This document shows, in pieces, positions 9,496-19,351 of a stretch of DNA of 38,741 nucleotides. A program made the translations under genes and the position numbers. Numbering within the stretch: position 1 is the stretch's first letter; each line of letters begins with the position of its first letter. The DNA is from Burkholderiales bacterium (GTDB taxonomy: Bacteria > Pseudomonadota > Gammaproteobacteria > Burkholderiales > Burkholderiaceae_C), in assembly GCA_016185015.1 (NCBI GenBank), contig JACPOI010000030.1, positions 1 to 38,741 of the forward strand, in the 5' to 3' direction. Below the pieces are notes generated by a model, which made no database searches, was not told the origin of the DNA, and saw only the letters and a list, made by a program, of their open reading frames with translations.

Positions 9496-10728
9496 TTACT
9501 TGACGTCTTGCGAGATCGGCATCTGGATGCTGCCGTCGATCATCTTCACCGGGCCGGCGGCCGTGGGGTTGATGTCGAAGTCGAAGATCTCGGTCGGCAG
9601 CCACAGGGTGGCGCAGGCGTTGGGCACGTCCACCACGCCGCTGATGTGGCCTTGCACCGGGGCTGTGCCCAGGATGGAATAGGCTTGGGCGCCGCTGTAG
9701 CCGAACTTCTTCAGGTACTCGATGGCGTTCAGGCAGGCCTGGCGGTAGGCCACGTTGACGTCCAGGTAGTGCTGCTTGCCGGCTTCGTCCACCGAGATGC
9801 CTTCGAAGATCAGGTAGTCCTTGTAGTTGGGCGTGATGGGGCTGGGCTTGAAGATCGGGTTCTTGATGCCGTACTTGGCCATGCCGCCCTTGATCAGGTT
9901 CACGCGCATGTGCACCCAGCCGGCCATCTCGATGGCGCCGCAGAAGGTGATCTCGCCATCGCCCTGGCTGAAGTGCAGGTCGCCCACGCTCAGACCGGCA
10001 CCGTCCACGTAGACCGGGAAAAACACCTTGGAGCCGCGTGACAGGTCCTTGATGTCGCAGTTGCCGCCGTGCTCGCGCGGGGGCACGGTGCGCGCGCCCT
10101 CGGCGGCCACCTTCTTGGCGGCATCCCCCGTGAGCTTGCCCAGGTGGGCGGTGGCGGCAAACGGCGGGTTGGCCAGGCCGGGCACACGGGTGGGGTTGGT
10201 GTCGATCAGTTCCTGCTCGCGTGCGTTCCAGGCATCGAGCATCTTCTGGTCGGGCAGGCAGCCGATCAGGCCGGGGTGGATCAGGCCGGCGTATTCAACG
10301 CCCGGCACGTGGCGGCTCTTGGTGAACATGCCATTGAAGTCCCAGATGGACTTCTGCGCCAGCGGAAAGTGGTCGGTCAGGAAACCGCCGCCGTTCTTCT
10401 TGCTGAAGAAGCCGTTGAAGCCCCAGGGGCTCTCGTCCTTGGCGCCGATGTCCAGCAGGTCCACCACCAGCAGGTCGCCGGGTTCAGCGCCCTTGACGCC
10501 CACGGGGCCGGTCAGGAAGTGGACGATGGACAGGTCGATGTCACGCACGTCGTCGGCGCTGTCGTTGTTCTTGATGAACCCGCCGGTCCAGTCGTAGGTC
10601 TCGAGGATGAAGTCCTCGCCGGGGTTGACCCAGGCCGCCATGGGGATGTCCGGGTGCCAGCGGTTGTGCACCTGCGGGTTGCTGTAGGCGGATTGCTTGA
10701 GGTCGACTTTGATGAGGGCTTCAGCCAT
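9496..10728 (-). CDS. fmdA: Formamidase FmdA
   Basis: An acetamidase/formamidase-family enzyme converting formamide to formate and ammonia. The 410-aa length and the opening VHNRWHPDIP, GDFHS-type segments and SRGSKVFFPVYVDGAGLSVG region match FmdA of methylotrophs and Burkholderiales. An AGGAG lies upstream of the ATG at 10728. It follows urtE by 43 bp and precedes fmdB by 13 bp, so the amide hydrolase is tied to the urt importer operon. This agrees with reports that Urt-type and FmdDEF-type ABC importers take up urea and short amides. Confidence 0.95.
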   Translation of the reverse strand: MAEALIKVDLKQSAYSNPQVHNRWHPDIPMAAWVNPGEDFILETYDWTGGFIKNNDSADDVRDIDLSIVHFLTGPVGVKGAEPGDLLVVDLLDIGAKDESPWGFNGFFSKKNGGGFLTDHFPLAQKSIWDFNGMFTKSRHVPGVEYAGLIHPGLIGCLPDQKMLDAWNAREQELIDTNPTRVPGLANPPFAATAHLGKLTGDAAKKVAAEGARTVPPREHGGNCDIKDLSRGSKVFFPVYVDGAGLSVGDLHFSQGDGEITFCGAIEMAGWVHMRVNLIKGGMAKYGIKNPIFKPSPITPNYKDYLIFEGISVDEAGKQHYLDVNVAYRQACLNAIEYLKKFGYSGAQAYSILGTAPVQGHISGVVDVPNACATLWLPTEIFDFDINPTAAGPVKMIDGSIQMPISQDVK

Positions 10729-10771
10729 GGTGCTACTCCTAAAGGTCAGGGTGAAAAAAATGGGGGAGGGG

Positions 10772-11461
10772 TCAGACGGACAGGTAGGACTTGATGCGCC
10801 TCACATCGGTCTGGTCGCGCGCGGTCTCGTGCACCAGGCGGCCACCTTCGATGACAAACAGGCGGTCGGCCACGTCCATGGCGAAAGACAGCACCTGCTC
10901 GGAGACCACGATGGTGATCTCGCGCAGCTTGCGGATCTCGTTGAGCGCCTTGGCGATGTCCTTGATGATCGAAGGCTGGATGCCTTCGGTCGGCTCGTCC
11001 AGCAGCAGCACCTTGGGGTCGGTCACCAGCGCACGGGCAATCGCCAGCTGCTGCTGTTGCCCGCCCGAGAGGTTGCCGCCCTTGCGCCGGCGCATGTCCC
11101 AGAGCACGGGGAAGAGCGCGTAGATCTCTTCCGGGATCTGCTTGGTCTTCGAGTTCTCCAGGCCAGTCTGGATGTTCTCCTCGACGGTGAGCGTCGGGAA
11201 GATCATGCGGCCCTGGGGCACGTAGGCAATGCCCTTGGCCACACGCCGGTAGCTCTCGTCCTTCGAGACATCCTGGCCCGCCACTTCGATCTGCCCGGAC
11301 TTGAGCGGCAGCACACCCATCAGGCTCTTGAACAGCGTGGTCTTGCCCATGCCGTTGCGACCCATGATGGCGACCGTCTCGTTCTTGTTGCCTTCGAAGG
11401 AGATCCCGTGCAGGGCCTCGCTCTGGCCGTAGGCCACGTACATATTGCTGACTTTGAGCAT
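10772..11461 (-). CDS. urtE: Urea ABC transporter ATP-binding protein UrtE
   Basis: One of two cytoplasmic ATPases of the branched-chain-amino-acid-type urea importer. The 229-aa protein has Walker A GRNGMGKTT, Q-loop YVPQGR, signature LSGGQQQQLAIAR and Walker B VLLLDEPTEG. The TEGIQPSII sequence after Walker B is typical of UrtE and distinguishes it from generic LivF. The start follows urtD by 18 bp. Five genes urtA-E are in the canonical order on this strand. Confidence 0.95.
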   Translation of the reverse strand: MLKVSNMYVAYGQSEALHGISFEGNKNETVAIMGRNGMGKTTLFKSLMGVLPLKSGQIEVAGQDVSKDESYRRVAKGIAYVPQGRMIFPTLTVEENIQTGLENSKTKQIPEEIYALFPVLWDMRRRKGGNLSGGQQQQLAIARALVTDPKVLLLDEPTEGIQPSIIKDIAKALNEIRKLREITIVVSEQVLSFAMDVADRLFVIEGGRLVHETARDQTDVRRIKSYLSV

Positions 11462-11479
11462 GGTGCTTCTCCTTTGAAA

Positions 11480-12223
<744 letters not shown>

Positions 12224-12248
12224 GGTGGGGCTCCTGCGTGTTCGGGGT

Positions 12249-13451
12249 TCAGGCGCTCTGGCCGCTGACGGAACCGGTCAGCGCGGGCTTGCGGCCCGGG
12301 TTGCCGGTCTGCGTGACGGGCGCATCGGAAGCGGCGTCGGCTTCCACCGCCTTGCGGATCGCCAGGCGCTCGGCCTGTTTGCGCTGCCACCAGGGCTTGA
12401 CCTTCGTTTCCCAGACACCGGCCAGGCCGTCGGGGAAGGCCATGGTCACGCCGATGAAGAGCGCGGCCATCAGGAAGAGCCACAGGTCGGGCAGGCTTTC
12501 GGAGAAGTAGGTCTTGCCGAAGTTCACCAGCAGGGTGCCGTAGACCGCACCCACCAGGCTCATGCGCCCGCCTACCGCGGCGTAGATCACCATCTCGATC
12601 GAGGGCACGATGCCCACGAAGGACGGCGACATGAAACCCACCTGCAGCGTGAACAGCGCGCCGCCGATGCCCGAGAGGGCCGCGGCCAGACAGAACACGA
12701 AGACCTTGAACATGGCCACGTCGTAGCCCGAGAAGCGCACGCGGTCTTCCTTGTCGCGCATGGCCAGCAGCAGGGTGCCCAGCTTGCTCTTCTGCACCCA
12801 CAGGCACAGCGCGATGCTGCCCAGCAGCAGGAAGGTGCAGAGGTAGTAGAGGAGGTACTTGGCGCTGTCGGTGCGGGTGTCCCAGCCCAGCACGGTCTTC
12901 AGGTCGGTCATGCCGTTGACGCCGCCGGTGTAACCCTGCTGGCCGATGATGAGCACCGTGAGGATCAGCGCCACCGCCTGCGTGATGATGGCGAAGTACA
13001 CGCCGCCCACGCGCCGCTTGAACATGGCGTAGCCGATGATGAAGGCCAGCAGCGTGGGCACCGCCACCACCGCGAACAGCGCGAAGGACAGGTGCTCGAA
13101 GGGCTGCCACCACAGCGGCAGGGCCGTGAGCTGGTTCCAGTCCATGAAGTCCGGGATGCCGGGGGTGGACTGGATCTTGGTGGTGATCGGGTCCGAGGCT
13201 TCGAGCTTGAGGAACATGGCCATGGCGTAGCCGCCCAGGCCGAAGAACACGCCCTGGCCCAGGCTGAGCACGCCGCCGTAACCCCAGAGCATGACCAGGC
13301 CCAGCGCCACGAAGCCGTAGCTCAGGTACTTGCCCACCAGGTTGAGGCGGAAGATGTCGAAGACGAGCGGAAAGACGACAGCCAGCAGCACGGCCAGGAC
13401 GAGCACGCTGCCCAGCCCCTTGCTGGCGATCCAGGTTTTGAATTGATTCAT
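12249..13451 (-). CDS. urtC: Urea ABC transporter permease UrtC
   Basis: A LivM-type inner-membrane permease of the urea importer. The 400-aa protein has about ten hydrophobic segments. Diagnostic stretches are LWGYGGVLSLGQGVFFGLGGY and the later GRMSLVGAVYGTLLVN, the EAA-like loop that contacts the ATPases. A charged C-terminal tail (KPWWQRKQAERLAIRKAVEAD) is cytoplasmic. It starts 28 bp after urtB. Confidence 0.95.
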   Translation of the reverse strand: MNQFKTWIASKGLGSVLVLAVLLAVVFPLVFDIFRLNLVGKYLSYGFVALGLVMLWGYGGVLSLGQGVFFGLGGYAMAMFLKLEASDPITTKIQSTPGIPDFMDWNQLTALPLWWQPFEHLSFALFAVVAVPTLLAFIIGYAMFKRRVGGVYFAIITQAVALILTVLIIGQQGYTGGVNGMTDLKTVLGWDTRTDSAKYLLYYLCTFLLLGSIALCLWVQKSKLGTLLLAMRDKEDRVRFSGYDVAMFKVFVFCLAAALSGIGGALFTLQVGFMSPSFVGIVPSIEMVIYAAVGGRMSLVGAVYGTLLVNFGKTYFSESLPDLWLFLMAALFIGVTMAFPDGLAGVWETKVKPWWQRKQAERLAIRKAVEADAASDAPVTQTGNPGRKPALTGSVSGQSA

Positions 13452-13479
13452 GGTGTGACTCCGGAAGTAGGAAGCGGGA

Positions 13480-14394
13480 TCAGCGGCGCACCTTGCTGGC
13501 GAACAGGCCTTGCGGGCGGATCATCAGGATCACGACGATGAGCGAGAGCGTCAGCACCTTGGCCATGGAGCCGGTGATGAAGAATTCGCTGATCGACTGG
13601 GTCTGCGCGATGCCGAAGGCCGAGGCCACCGTGCCCAGCAGGCTGGCCGCGCCGCCGAAGGTCACCACCAGGAAGGAGTCGACGATGTAGAGCGAGCCGC
13701 TGGTCGGGCCGGTGGAGCCGATGGTGGTGAAGGCCGCACCGGCCACGCCGGCGATGCCGCAGCCGATGGCGAAGGTCAGGCGGTCGGTCTTGCTGGTGTT
13801 GATGCCGATGGCGTTGGCCATGGTGCGGTTGCTTACCGTGGCGCGCACCCGCAGGCCCCAGCGGCTCTTGTAGAGCGCCAGCAGCACGCCGCAGGTCACG
13901 AAGGTGGTCAGGCCCAGCACGAAGAGGCCGTTGATCGGGATGTCCAGGCCCTCGTGCGGTGCCCAGGAACCCATCAGCCAGTCGGGCAGGGTGGGGCTCA
14001 CTTCCTTGGGGCCGATGGCGGTGCGAAAGACCTGCTGGATGGCCAGGCTCAGGCCCCAGGTGGCCAGGAGCGTGTCCAGCGGACGCTTGTAGAGAAAACG
14101 GATCAGGCCCCACTCCACCAGCCAGCCCGCGATGAAGGCCAGGCAGAAGGCCACCGCGATAGCGACCAGAAAGTAGTAGGGCATCAGATTGGGGGCGTAC
14201 TTTTCCACCAGCGTGGAGAAGAGGAAGACCGTGTAGGCGCCGATGGTCATGAACTCGCCATGCGCCATATTGATCACGCCCATCTGGCCGAAGATGATGG
14301 CCAGGCCCAGGCCCATGAGCAGAAGGACCGAGAACAGGCTCAGTCCGGCGAAGCCCTGCATGAGGGTGATGTCGACGATTTCCTTGAATTCCAT
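13480..14394 (-). CDS. urtB: Urea ABC transporter permease UrtB
   Basis: A LivH-type inner-membrane permease forming the urea channel with UrtC. The 304-aa protein consists mainly of membrane segments, with the conserved GQMGVINMAHGEFMTIGAY and RTMANAIGINTSKTDRLTFA motifs. It is the short UrtB form, without the large periplasmic N-terminal domain found in some UrtB proteins. A strong stem-loop separates it from urtA. Confidence 0.95.
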   Translation of the reverse strand: MEFKEIVDITLMQGFAGLSLFSVLLLMGLGLAIIFGQMGVINMAHGEFMTIGAYTVFLFSTLVEKYAPNLMPYYFLVAIAVAFCLAFIAGWLVEWGLIRFLYKRPLDTLLATWGLSLAIQQVFRTAIGPKEVSPTLPDWLMGSWAPHEGLDIPINGLFVLGLTTFVTCGVLLALYKSRWGLRVRATVSNRTMANAIGINTSKTDRLTFAIGCGIAGVAGAAFTTIGSTGPTSGSLYIVDSFLVVTFGGAASLLGTVASAFGIAQTQSISEFFITGSMAKVLTLSLIVVILMIRPQGLFASKVRR

Positions 14395-14426
14395 GGCGTC
14401 ACCTGCTTGTCTGTTTGCGTATCGCG

Positions 14427-14461
14427 GGTGGCGGCCCCCGGCTCACCGGTGGGCCGCCACC
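14427..14461 (-). other. Perfect 11-bp stem-loop between urtA and urtB
   Basis: GGTGGCGGCCC (14427-14437) and GGGCCGCCACC (14451-14461) are perfect inverse complements around a 13-nt loop, within the 92-bp gap after the urtA stop. No T-run follows on the minus strand. In operons where the solute-binding protein is needed in excess, such hairpins partly terminate transcription or protect the 3' end of the first gene. That role is inferred here. Confidence 0.7.
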
Positions 14462-14486
14462 TTCCTTCCCTGAGCGAACTAAGGGC

Positions 14487-15755
14487 TTACTGGTAACCCT
14501 TCGGGAAGGGATCGGGTTCGATCAGCTTGGGCGACTCGGCCACCACCTTGAAGGTGCCGTCCTTGTTGCCGATGGCGATGCGCGACTTGCTCCACAGGTG
14601 ATGGTTCTCGTGCAGCTTCACGTAGCCTTCGGGCGCGGTCTTGAGCTCGATGCCGGGCGATGCGGCCACGACCTTGTCCACGTCGAAGCTGCCGGCCTTC
14701 TCGACGGCGGCCTTCCACAGCCAGGGACCCAGGTAACCAGCCTGCGTCACGTCGCCGATCACGGCGTCCTTGCCGTACTTGGCCTTGAAGGCAGCGACGA
14801 ACTTCTTGTTGTTCTCGTTGTCCAGCGACTGGAAGTACTTCATCGAGCTGTAGAAGCCCGTGAAGTTCTCGCCGCCCACACCGGTCATCTCGTCCTCGGT
14901 CACCGACAGCGTCAGCAGGAACTGCTTGTCACCGGTGATGCCGGCGGCCTTGAGCTGCTTGTAGAAGGCCACGTTGGAGCCACCCACCACGGCCGCGAAG
15001 ATGCAGTCCGGCTTGGCCACCTTGATCTTGTTGATCAGGGAGTTGAAGTTGGTGTTGCCCAGCGGGTAGTACTCCTCGCCGACCACCTTGCCCAGCTTGC
15101 CCACGGACTCGATGTGCTTGCGCGCGATCTTCATCGAGGTGCGCGGCCAGATGTAGTCCGAACCCACCAGGAAGAAGGTCTTGGCCTTCTTCTCCTTCGA
15201 ACCCCAGTCCAGGCCGTAGATGATCTGCTGCGTGGCTTCCTGGCCCGTGTAGATCACGTTCTTGCTCTGCTCCAGGCCTTCGTAGAAGGTGGGGTAGTAG
15301 AGCAGGCCGTTTTCCTTCTCGAACACCGGCAGCACGGCCTTGCGCGAGGCGCTGGTCCAGCAGCCGAAGACGGCGGCCACGTGGTCGTTGACCAGCAGCT
15401 TCTTGGACTTCTCGGCGAAGGTCGGCCAGTCGGAGGCGCCGTCTTCCTTGATCACCTTGATCTTGCGGCCCAGGATGCCGCCCATGGCGTTGATCTGGTC
15501 GATGGCCAGCTGCTCGGCCTGGATCGAGCCGGTCTCGGAGATGGCCATGGTGCCGGAAGAAGAGTGCAGCTGGCCCACGATGACCTCGGTGTCGGTCACG
15601 GCCAGCTTGGTCGTGTTGACCTTGGCGGTCGGGAACTGCTGGGCCAGGGCCAGGCCGGGCACGCCGGCCACGGACAGGGCGCCCATGGCCTGCAGGACCT
15701 GGCGGCGCTGCAGACCGGTGGCTAGCGGGTGGGAGGGGGCGGACGGTTTCTTCAT
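14487..15755 (-). CDS. urtA: Urea ABC transporter substrate-binding protein UrtA
   Basis: This is the periplasmic urea-binding protein of the UrtABCDE importer. The 422-aa protein begins with a Tat-like signal (LQRRQVLQAMGALSVAG, cleavage likely after ALAQ). Its mature region includes VGQLHSSSGTMAISE, FGCWTSASRKAVLPVFE and LLYYPTFYEGLEQSKNV, all typical of UrtA. It is the first gene of the operon and diverges from the first transporter-kinase gene across a 221-bp gap, the likely place of its control. Confidence 0.96.
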   Translation of the reverse strand: MKKPSAPSHPLATGLQRRQVLQAMGALSVAGVPGLALAQQFPTAKVNTTKLAVTDTEVIVGQLHSSSGTMAISETGSIQAEQLAIDQINAMGGILGRKIKVIKEDGASDWPTFAEKSKKLLVNDHVAAVFGCWTSASRKAVLPVFEKENGLLYYPTFYEGLEQSKNVIYTGQEATQQIIYGLDWGSKEKKAKTFFLVGSDYIWPRTSMKIARKHIESVGKLGKVVGEEYYPLGNTNFNSLINKIKVAKPDCIFAAVVGGSNVAFYKQLKAAGITGDKQFLLTLSVTEDEMTGVGGENFTGFYSSMKYFQSLDNENNKKFVAAFKAKYGKDAVIGDVTQAGYLGPWLWKAAVEKAGSFDVDKVVAASPGIELKTAPEGYVKLHENHHLWSKSRIAIGNKDGTFKVVAESPKLIEPDPFPKGYQ

Positions 15756-15862
15756 GAGGCACTCCAGTTAGAGGAAGAGGGAACCAGGAAACACCTGCGG
15801 GAGGTGCGGGCAACACCTTGTCACCACGGCCTTGAGATTAGGGAGAGGGGCTGGTTCGGCCC

Positions 15863-15880
15863 ATACGTCAATCAACGTAT
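15863..15880. promoter_or_regulatory. Palindrome in the urtA/sensor-kinase divergent region
   Basis: ATACGT-N6-ACGTAT is a perfect 6-bp-arm inverted repeat centred in the 221-bp gap between urtA and the divergent hybrid kinase. The size and spacing fit a dimeric regulator, for example the LuxR-type response regulator encoded at 19338-20252, but no direct evidence links them. I found no convincing sigma-54 motif in this gap in either direction. Confidence 0.4.
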
Positions 15881-15900
15881 CGCCCGTTTTCGGTGCGGTG

Positions 15901-15911
15901 AGAACAGTTCT
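15901..15911. promoter_or_regulatory. Second short palindrome in the divergent region
   Basis: AGAAC-A-GTTCT is a perfect 11-bp palindrome 20 bp from the ATACGT palindrome. It is also framed by a wider GGTGC (15891-15895) and GCACC (15919-15923) inverse pair resembling NtrC half-sites. It could be an operator for urtA or the kinase gene. Short palindromes arise by chance, so confidence is low. Confidence 0.25.
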
Positions 15912-15976
15912 TGCATGTGCACCTGTATGGGTCCAGGGCACACCAGAAAGAGGCGCCGACGCCCGCACGCACCGAT

Positions 15977-18900
15977 ATGACGAACGCACCGCAAAAAATC
16001 TTCCGCATCCGCCGCGACTACAACTCCTGGGTGGCCAACGAGACCCTGGAGGACTACGCGCTGCGCTACACGCCCCACAGCGCGCGCAAGTGGAGCGAAT
16101 GGCGCGTGGCCAACACCGCCTTCGGCGGCATGTCCTTCCTGGCGCTGGAGGCCATCGGCGGCGCCATCGCGCTCAACTACGGCTTCGACAACGCGCTGTG
16201 GGCCATCCTGGTCATGGGGCTCATCACCTTCCTCACCGGCCTGCCCATCGCCGTCTACGCCGCGCGTTATGGCCTGGACATGGACCTGCTCACACGCGGC
16301 GCGGGTTTCGGTTACCTGGGTTCCACCGTCACCTCGCTGATCTACGCCAGCTTCACCTTCATCTTCTTTGCGCTGGAGGCGGCCATCATGGCGCTGGGCC
16401 TGCAGCTCGTGCTGGACTGGCCGCTGGTGTGGTGCTACGTGCTGTCCTCGCTGGTCATCATCCCGCTGGTGCTCTATGGCATCACCTTCATCTCGCGCCT
16501 GCAGACCTGGACGCAGCCCCTGTGGGCGCTGCTGCTGCTGTGGCCCTTTTTCTGGTTCGCCGTGGCCCAGCCCGAGCTGTACCGCGAATTCACCGGCCTC
16601 TCGGGCCTGACTTCGGGCAGCAGTGGCTTCGAACCGCTGATGTTCGGCGCGGCGGCGGCGGTGGCCTTCTCGCTGGTGGTGCAGATCGGCGAGCAGGTGG
16701 ACTACCTGCGGTTCATGCCCGCGCGCACCGTCGCCAACCGCTGGCGCTGGTGGGCCTGCGTGCTCAGCGCCGGGCCGGGCTGGATCGTGCTGGGCATGCT
16801 CAAGATGTTGGGCGGCGCCTTCCTGGCCTTCGTCGCGCTGCAGTACGGTGCGCTGCCCGGCCACGCAGCCGAGCCCACGCAGATGTACCTGGTGGGCTTC
16901 AACCTCTCGCTGGGCAACCCGATGCTGGCCCTGTGGCTGACCGTGCTCTTCGTGGTGATCTCGCAGGTCAAGATCAACGTCACCAACGCCTACGCCGGCT
17001 CGCTGGCCTGGAGCAATTTCTTTGCGCGGCTCACGCGCAGTCACCCCGGGCGCGTGGTCTGGCTGGTTTTCAACGTCATCATCGCCATGCTGCTCATGAC
17101 CCTGGGCGTCTTCGGCGCGCTGGAGAAAGTGCTGGGCCTGTACGGCAACGTGGCCATCGCCTGGGTTGGCGCGCTGGTGGCCGACCTGGTCATCAGCAAG
17201 CCGCTGGGCCTGAGCCCGAAGGGCGTGGAGTTCCGCCGCGCCTACCTGTACGACCTCAACCCCGTGGGTCTGGGCGCCATGCTGCTGGCCGTGGTGCTGG
17301 CCGGCGTGGCCTACACCGGCGTGCTGGGCGACTACGCGGCCGCTTTCTCGCCTTTTATCGCGTTGTTCACCGCCATGCTGGCCGCACCGCTGCTGGCCTG
17401 GGCCACGAAGGGGCGTTATTACCTGGCGCGCCACGACGCCTCACCCTGGAAACCGGGCGAGGTGGTGCGCTGCAGCGTCTGCGAGAACCAGTTCGAGAGC
17501 GCCGACATGGCCAGCTGCCCGGCCTACGGCGCGCCCATCTGCTCCTTGTGCTGTTCGCTCGAATCGCGTTGCCACGACCGCTGCAAGACCCAGTCGCGCG
17601 CAGCCGACCAGGTGCGCGATGCCCTGGCCGCCTTCCTGCCGGCCGGGCTGAACAACCGTTTCAACTTCCGCGTGGCGCAGTACTTCACGGTCTTCCTGGG
17701 CCTGTCCGCGCTGCTGGCCTTCCTGCTGGGCGTGGTCTATATGCAGGAGAGCCTGCACGCCCCGGCCGACGCGCTGCGCATGCCCTTCATCAAGGCCTTC
17801 TCGCTGCTGGCCGTGCTGGCCGCCGTGTGCGCCTGGTGGGTGGTGCTGGCCAACGAGAGCCGGCGCATGGCGCACGACGAGTCCGAGCGCCAGACCCAGT
17901 TGCTGCAAAAGGAGATCGACGCGCACCAGCGCACCGACGAGGCCCTGCAGGGCGCCAAGGAGGTGGCGGAGTCCGCCAGCCAGGCCAAGACACGCTACGT
18001 GGCCGGCATGACACACGAACTGCGCACCCCGCTCAACAGCATCCTGGGTTACGCGCAGATCCTGCTGCGCGGCAACGAGTTGCAGGGCAGCGCGCGCGAG
18101 ATGGTCACCACCGTCCAGCAAAGCGGCCAGCACATGCACGCGCTGATCGACGGCCTGCTGGACCTGGCCCGCATCGAAGCCGGCCGCCTGCGCCTGGACC
18201 CGGCACCCTTGCCCTTCCCGGAGTTCCTGTCGGAACTCGCACGCATGGTGCAGCCCCAGGCCGAAGGCAAGGGCCTGGCCTTCCGCCTGGAAACCCAGGG
18301 CCGTGTGCCGGCCTGGGTGCAGGCCGACGCCAAGCGCCTGCGCCAGATCCTCATCAACCTGCTGGCCAATGCCGTGCGTTTCACCGACCGCGGCGGCATC
18401 GTCTTTCGCGTGGATTGCCGGCACGAGGTGCTGCGCTTCGAAGTGGAAGACACCGGCATCGGCATCGCCCCGCAAGACCAGGAACGCATCTTCCAGCCCT
18501 TCGAGCGCGGCAGCGCGGGCCGGCGCACCAGCGAGTCGGGCACCGGCCTGGGCCTGACCATCACGCACCTGCTCACCGAACTCATGGGCGGCGAGCTCAC
18601 TCTGCGCAGCGCCGTGGGCGAGGGCAGCACCTTCAGCGCGCGCCTCTATCTGCGCGAGATTGATCCCCCCGCCGTGCCCGCCGTGCGGCACCTGCGGCCC
18701 ATCGTGGGTTACCTCGCGCCGCGCCGCACCCTGCTGGTGGTGGACGACCAGCCCATCCAGCGCCAGCTGCTGGCCAGTCTGTTGCTGCCCCTGGGGTTCA
18801 TCGTGCGCGAAGCCGCCAGCGGCCGCGAGGCGCTGGAGATCCTGCAGCAGCACCCGCCCGACGCCGTGCTGCTCGACATCAATATGGACGACCTCAACGG

Positions 18901-19351
18901 CTGGCAGACCGCGCAACTCATCCGCAATACCGGCACCGCGAGCCTGCCCGTCATCTTCGTCTCGGCCGACCCCTTCGAGAATCGCCCCGAGCTGCTGGCC
19001 GCTGTCGGCGCGCAAGGCTTCGTGAGCAAGCCCGTGATCGAGTCCGAGCTGCTGGACCTGCTGGCGCGCGTGCTGCAGCTGGAGTGGGTGCACGAAACCC
19101 AGCGCCTGGCCGCGTCCCCCACCGCGCCCGACGGCGCCACCGCGCTGCCGCTGCCCGCCGAGCTGCGCCAGAGCCTCATCGCCATGGCGCGCCTGGGCAA
19201 TGCCAGCGGCCTGCGTACCCTGCTGCGCAACAGCGCTCAGGAGGCCCCTGCCATCGCCGACGTGCTGCAGGCCCTGGTGGTGCATGTGGACCGTTTCGAC
19301 TTCACCGCCCTGATCGCCCGCCTGAAAGAGACCGAAGATGAATCCGCCTGA
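15977..19351 (+). CDS. Hybrid sensor histidine kinase with NCS1 transporter-like N-terminus (system 1)
   Basis: A 1124-aa membrane sensor. Residues 1 to about 470 are a multi-helix region like NCS1 (purine/cytosine/allantoin permease) transporters, with LTRGAGFGYLGS and QVKINVTNAYAGSLAWSNFF. An eight-Cys module follows at 499-536, then two helices from about 569 and 608. The HisKA domain has THELRTPLNS (phospho-acceptor His680), then an N-box ILINLLANAVRF, DTGIGIAP and GTGLGLT ATP-binding boxes, a receiver domain (Asp967 in VLLDINMDD) and a C-terminal helical tail. The start at 15977 (MTNAPQK) was chosen because it puts the conserved IRRDYNSW near the N-terminus; a TTG at 15911 adds 22 residues. 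It overlaps the response-regulator gene by 14 bp. The permease half probably senses or transports a nitrogen compound; the ligand is unknown. Confidence 0.9.
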   Translation: MTNAPQKIFRIRRDYNSWVANETLEDYALRYTPHSARKWSEWRVANTAFGGMSFLALEAIGGAIALNYGFDNALWAILVMGLITFLTGLPIAVYAARYGLDMDLLTRGAGFGYLGSTVTSLIYASFTFIFFALEAAIMALGLQLVLDWPLVWCYVLSSLVIIPLVLYGITFISRLQTWTQPLWALLLLWPFFWFAVAQPELYREFTGLSGLTSGSSGFEPLMFGAAAAVAFSLVVQIGEQVDYLRFMPARTVANRWRWWACVLSAGPGWIVLGMLKMLGGAFLAFVALQYGALPGHAAEPTQMYLVGFNLSLGNPMLALWLTVLFVVISQVKINVTNAYAGSLAWSNFFARLTRSHPGRVVWLVFNVIIAMLLMTLGVFGALEKVLGLYGNVAIAWVGALVADLVISKPLGLSPKGVEFRRAYLYDLNPVGLGAMLLAVVLAGVAYTGVLGDYAAAFSPFIALFTAMLAAPLLAWATKGRYYLARHDASPWKPGEVVRCSVCENQFESADMASCPAYGAPICSLCCSLESRCHDRCKTQSRAADQVRDALAAFLPAGLNNRFNFRVAQYFTVFLGLSALLAFLLGVVYMQESLHAPADALRMPFIKAFSLLAVLAAVCAWWVVLANESRRMAHDESERQTQLLQKEIDAHQRTDEALQGAKEVAESASQAKTRYVAGMTHELRTPLNSILGYAQILLRGNELQGSAREMVTTVQQSGQHMHALIDGLLDLARIEAGRLRLDPAPLPFPEFLSELARMVQPQAEGKGLAFRLETQGRVPAWVQADAKRLRQILINLLANAVRFTDRGGIVFRVDCRHEVLRFEVEDTGIGIAPQDQERIFQPFERGSAGRRTSESGTGLGLTITHLLTELMGGELTLRSAVGEGSTFSARLYLREIDPPAVPAVRHLRPIVGYLAPRRTLLVVDDQPIQRQLLASLLLPLGFIVREAASGREALEILQQHPPDAVLLDINMDDLNGWQTAQLIRNTGTASLPVIFVSADPFENRPELLAAVGAQGFVSKPVIESELLDLLARVLQLEWVHETQRLAASPTAPDGATALPLPAELRQSLIAMARLGNASGLRTLLRNSAQEAPAIADVLQALVVHVDRFDFTALIARLKETEDESA

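Noticed and set aside
15756-15976. Sigma-54 promoter for urtA or the first kinase
   Set aside because: I scanned both strands for GG-N10-GC. The only spacing match, on the plus strand at about 15846-15859, lacks the CAC and TTGC bases.
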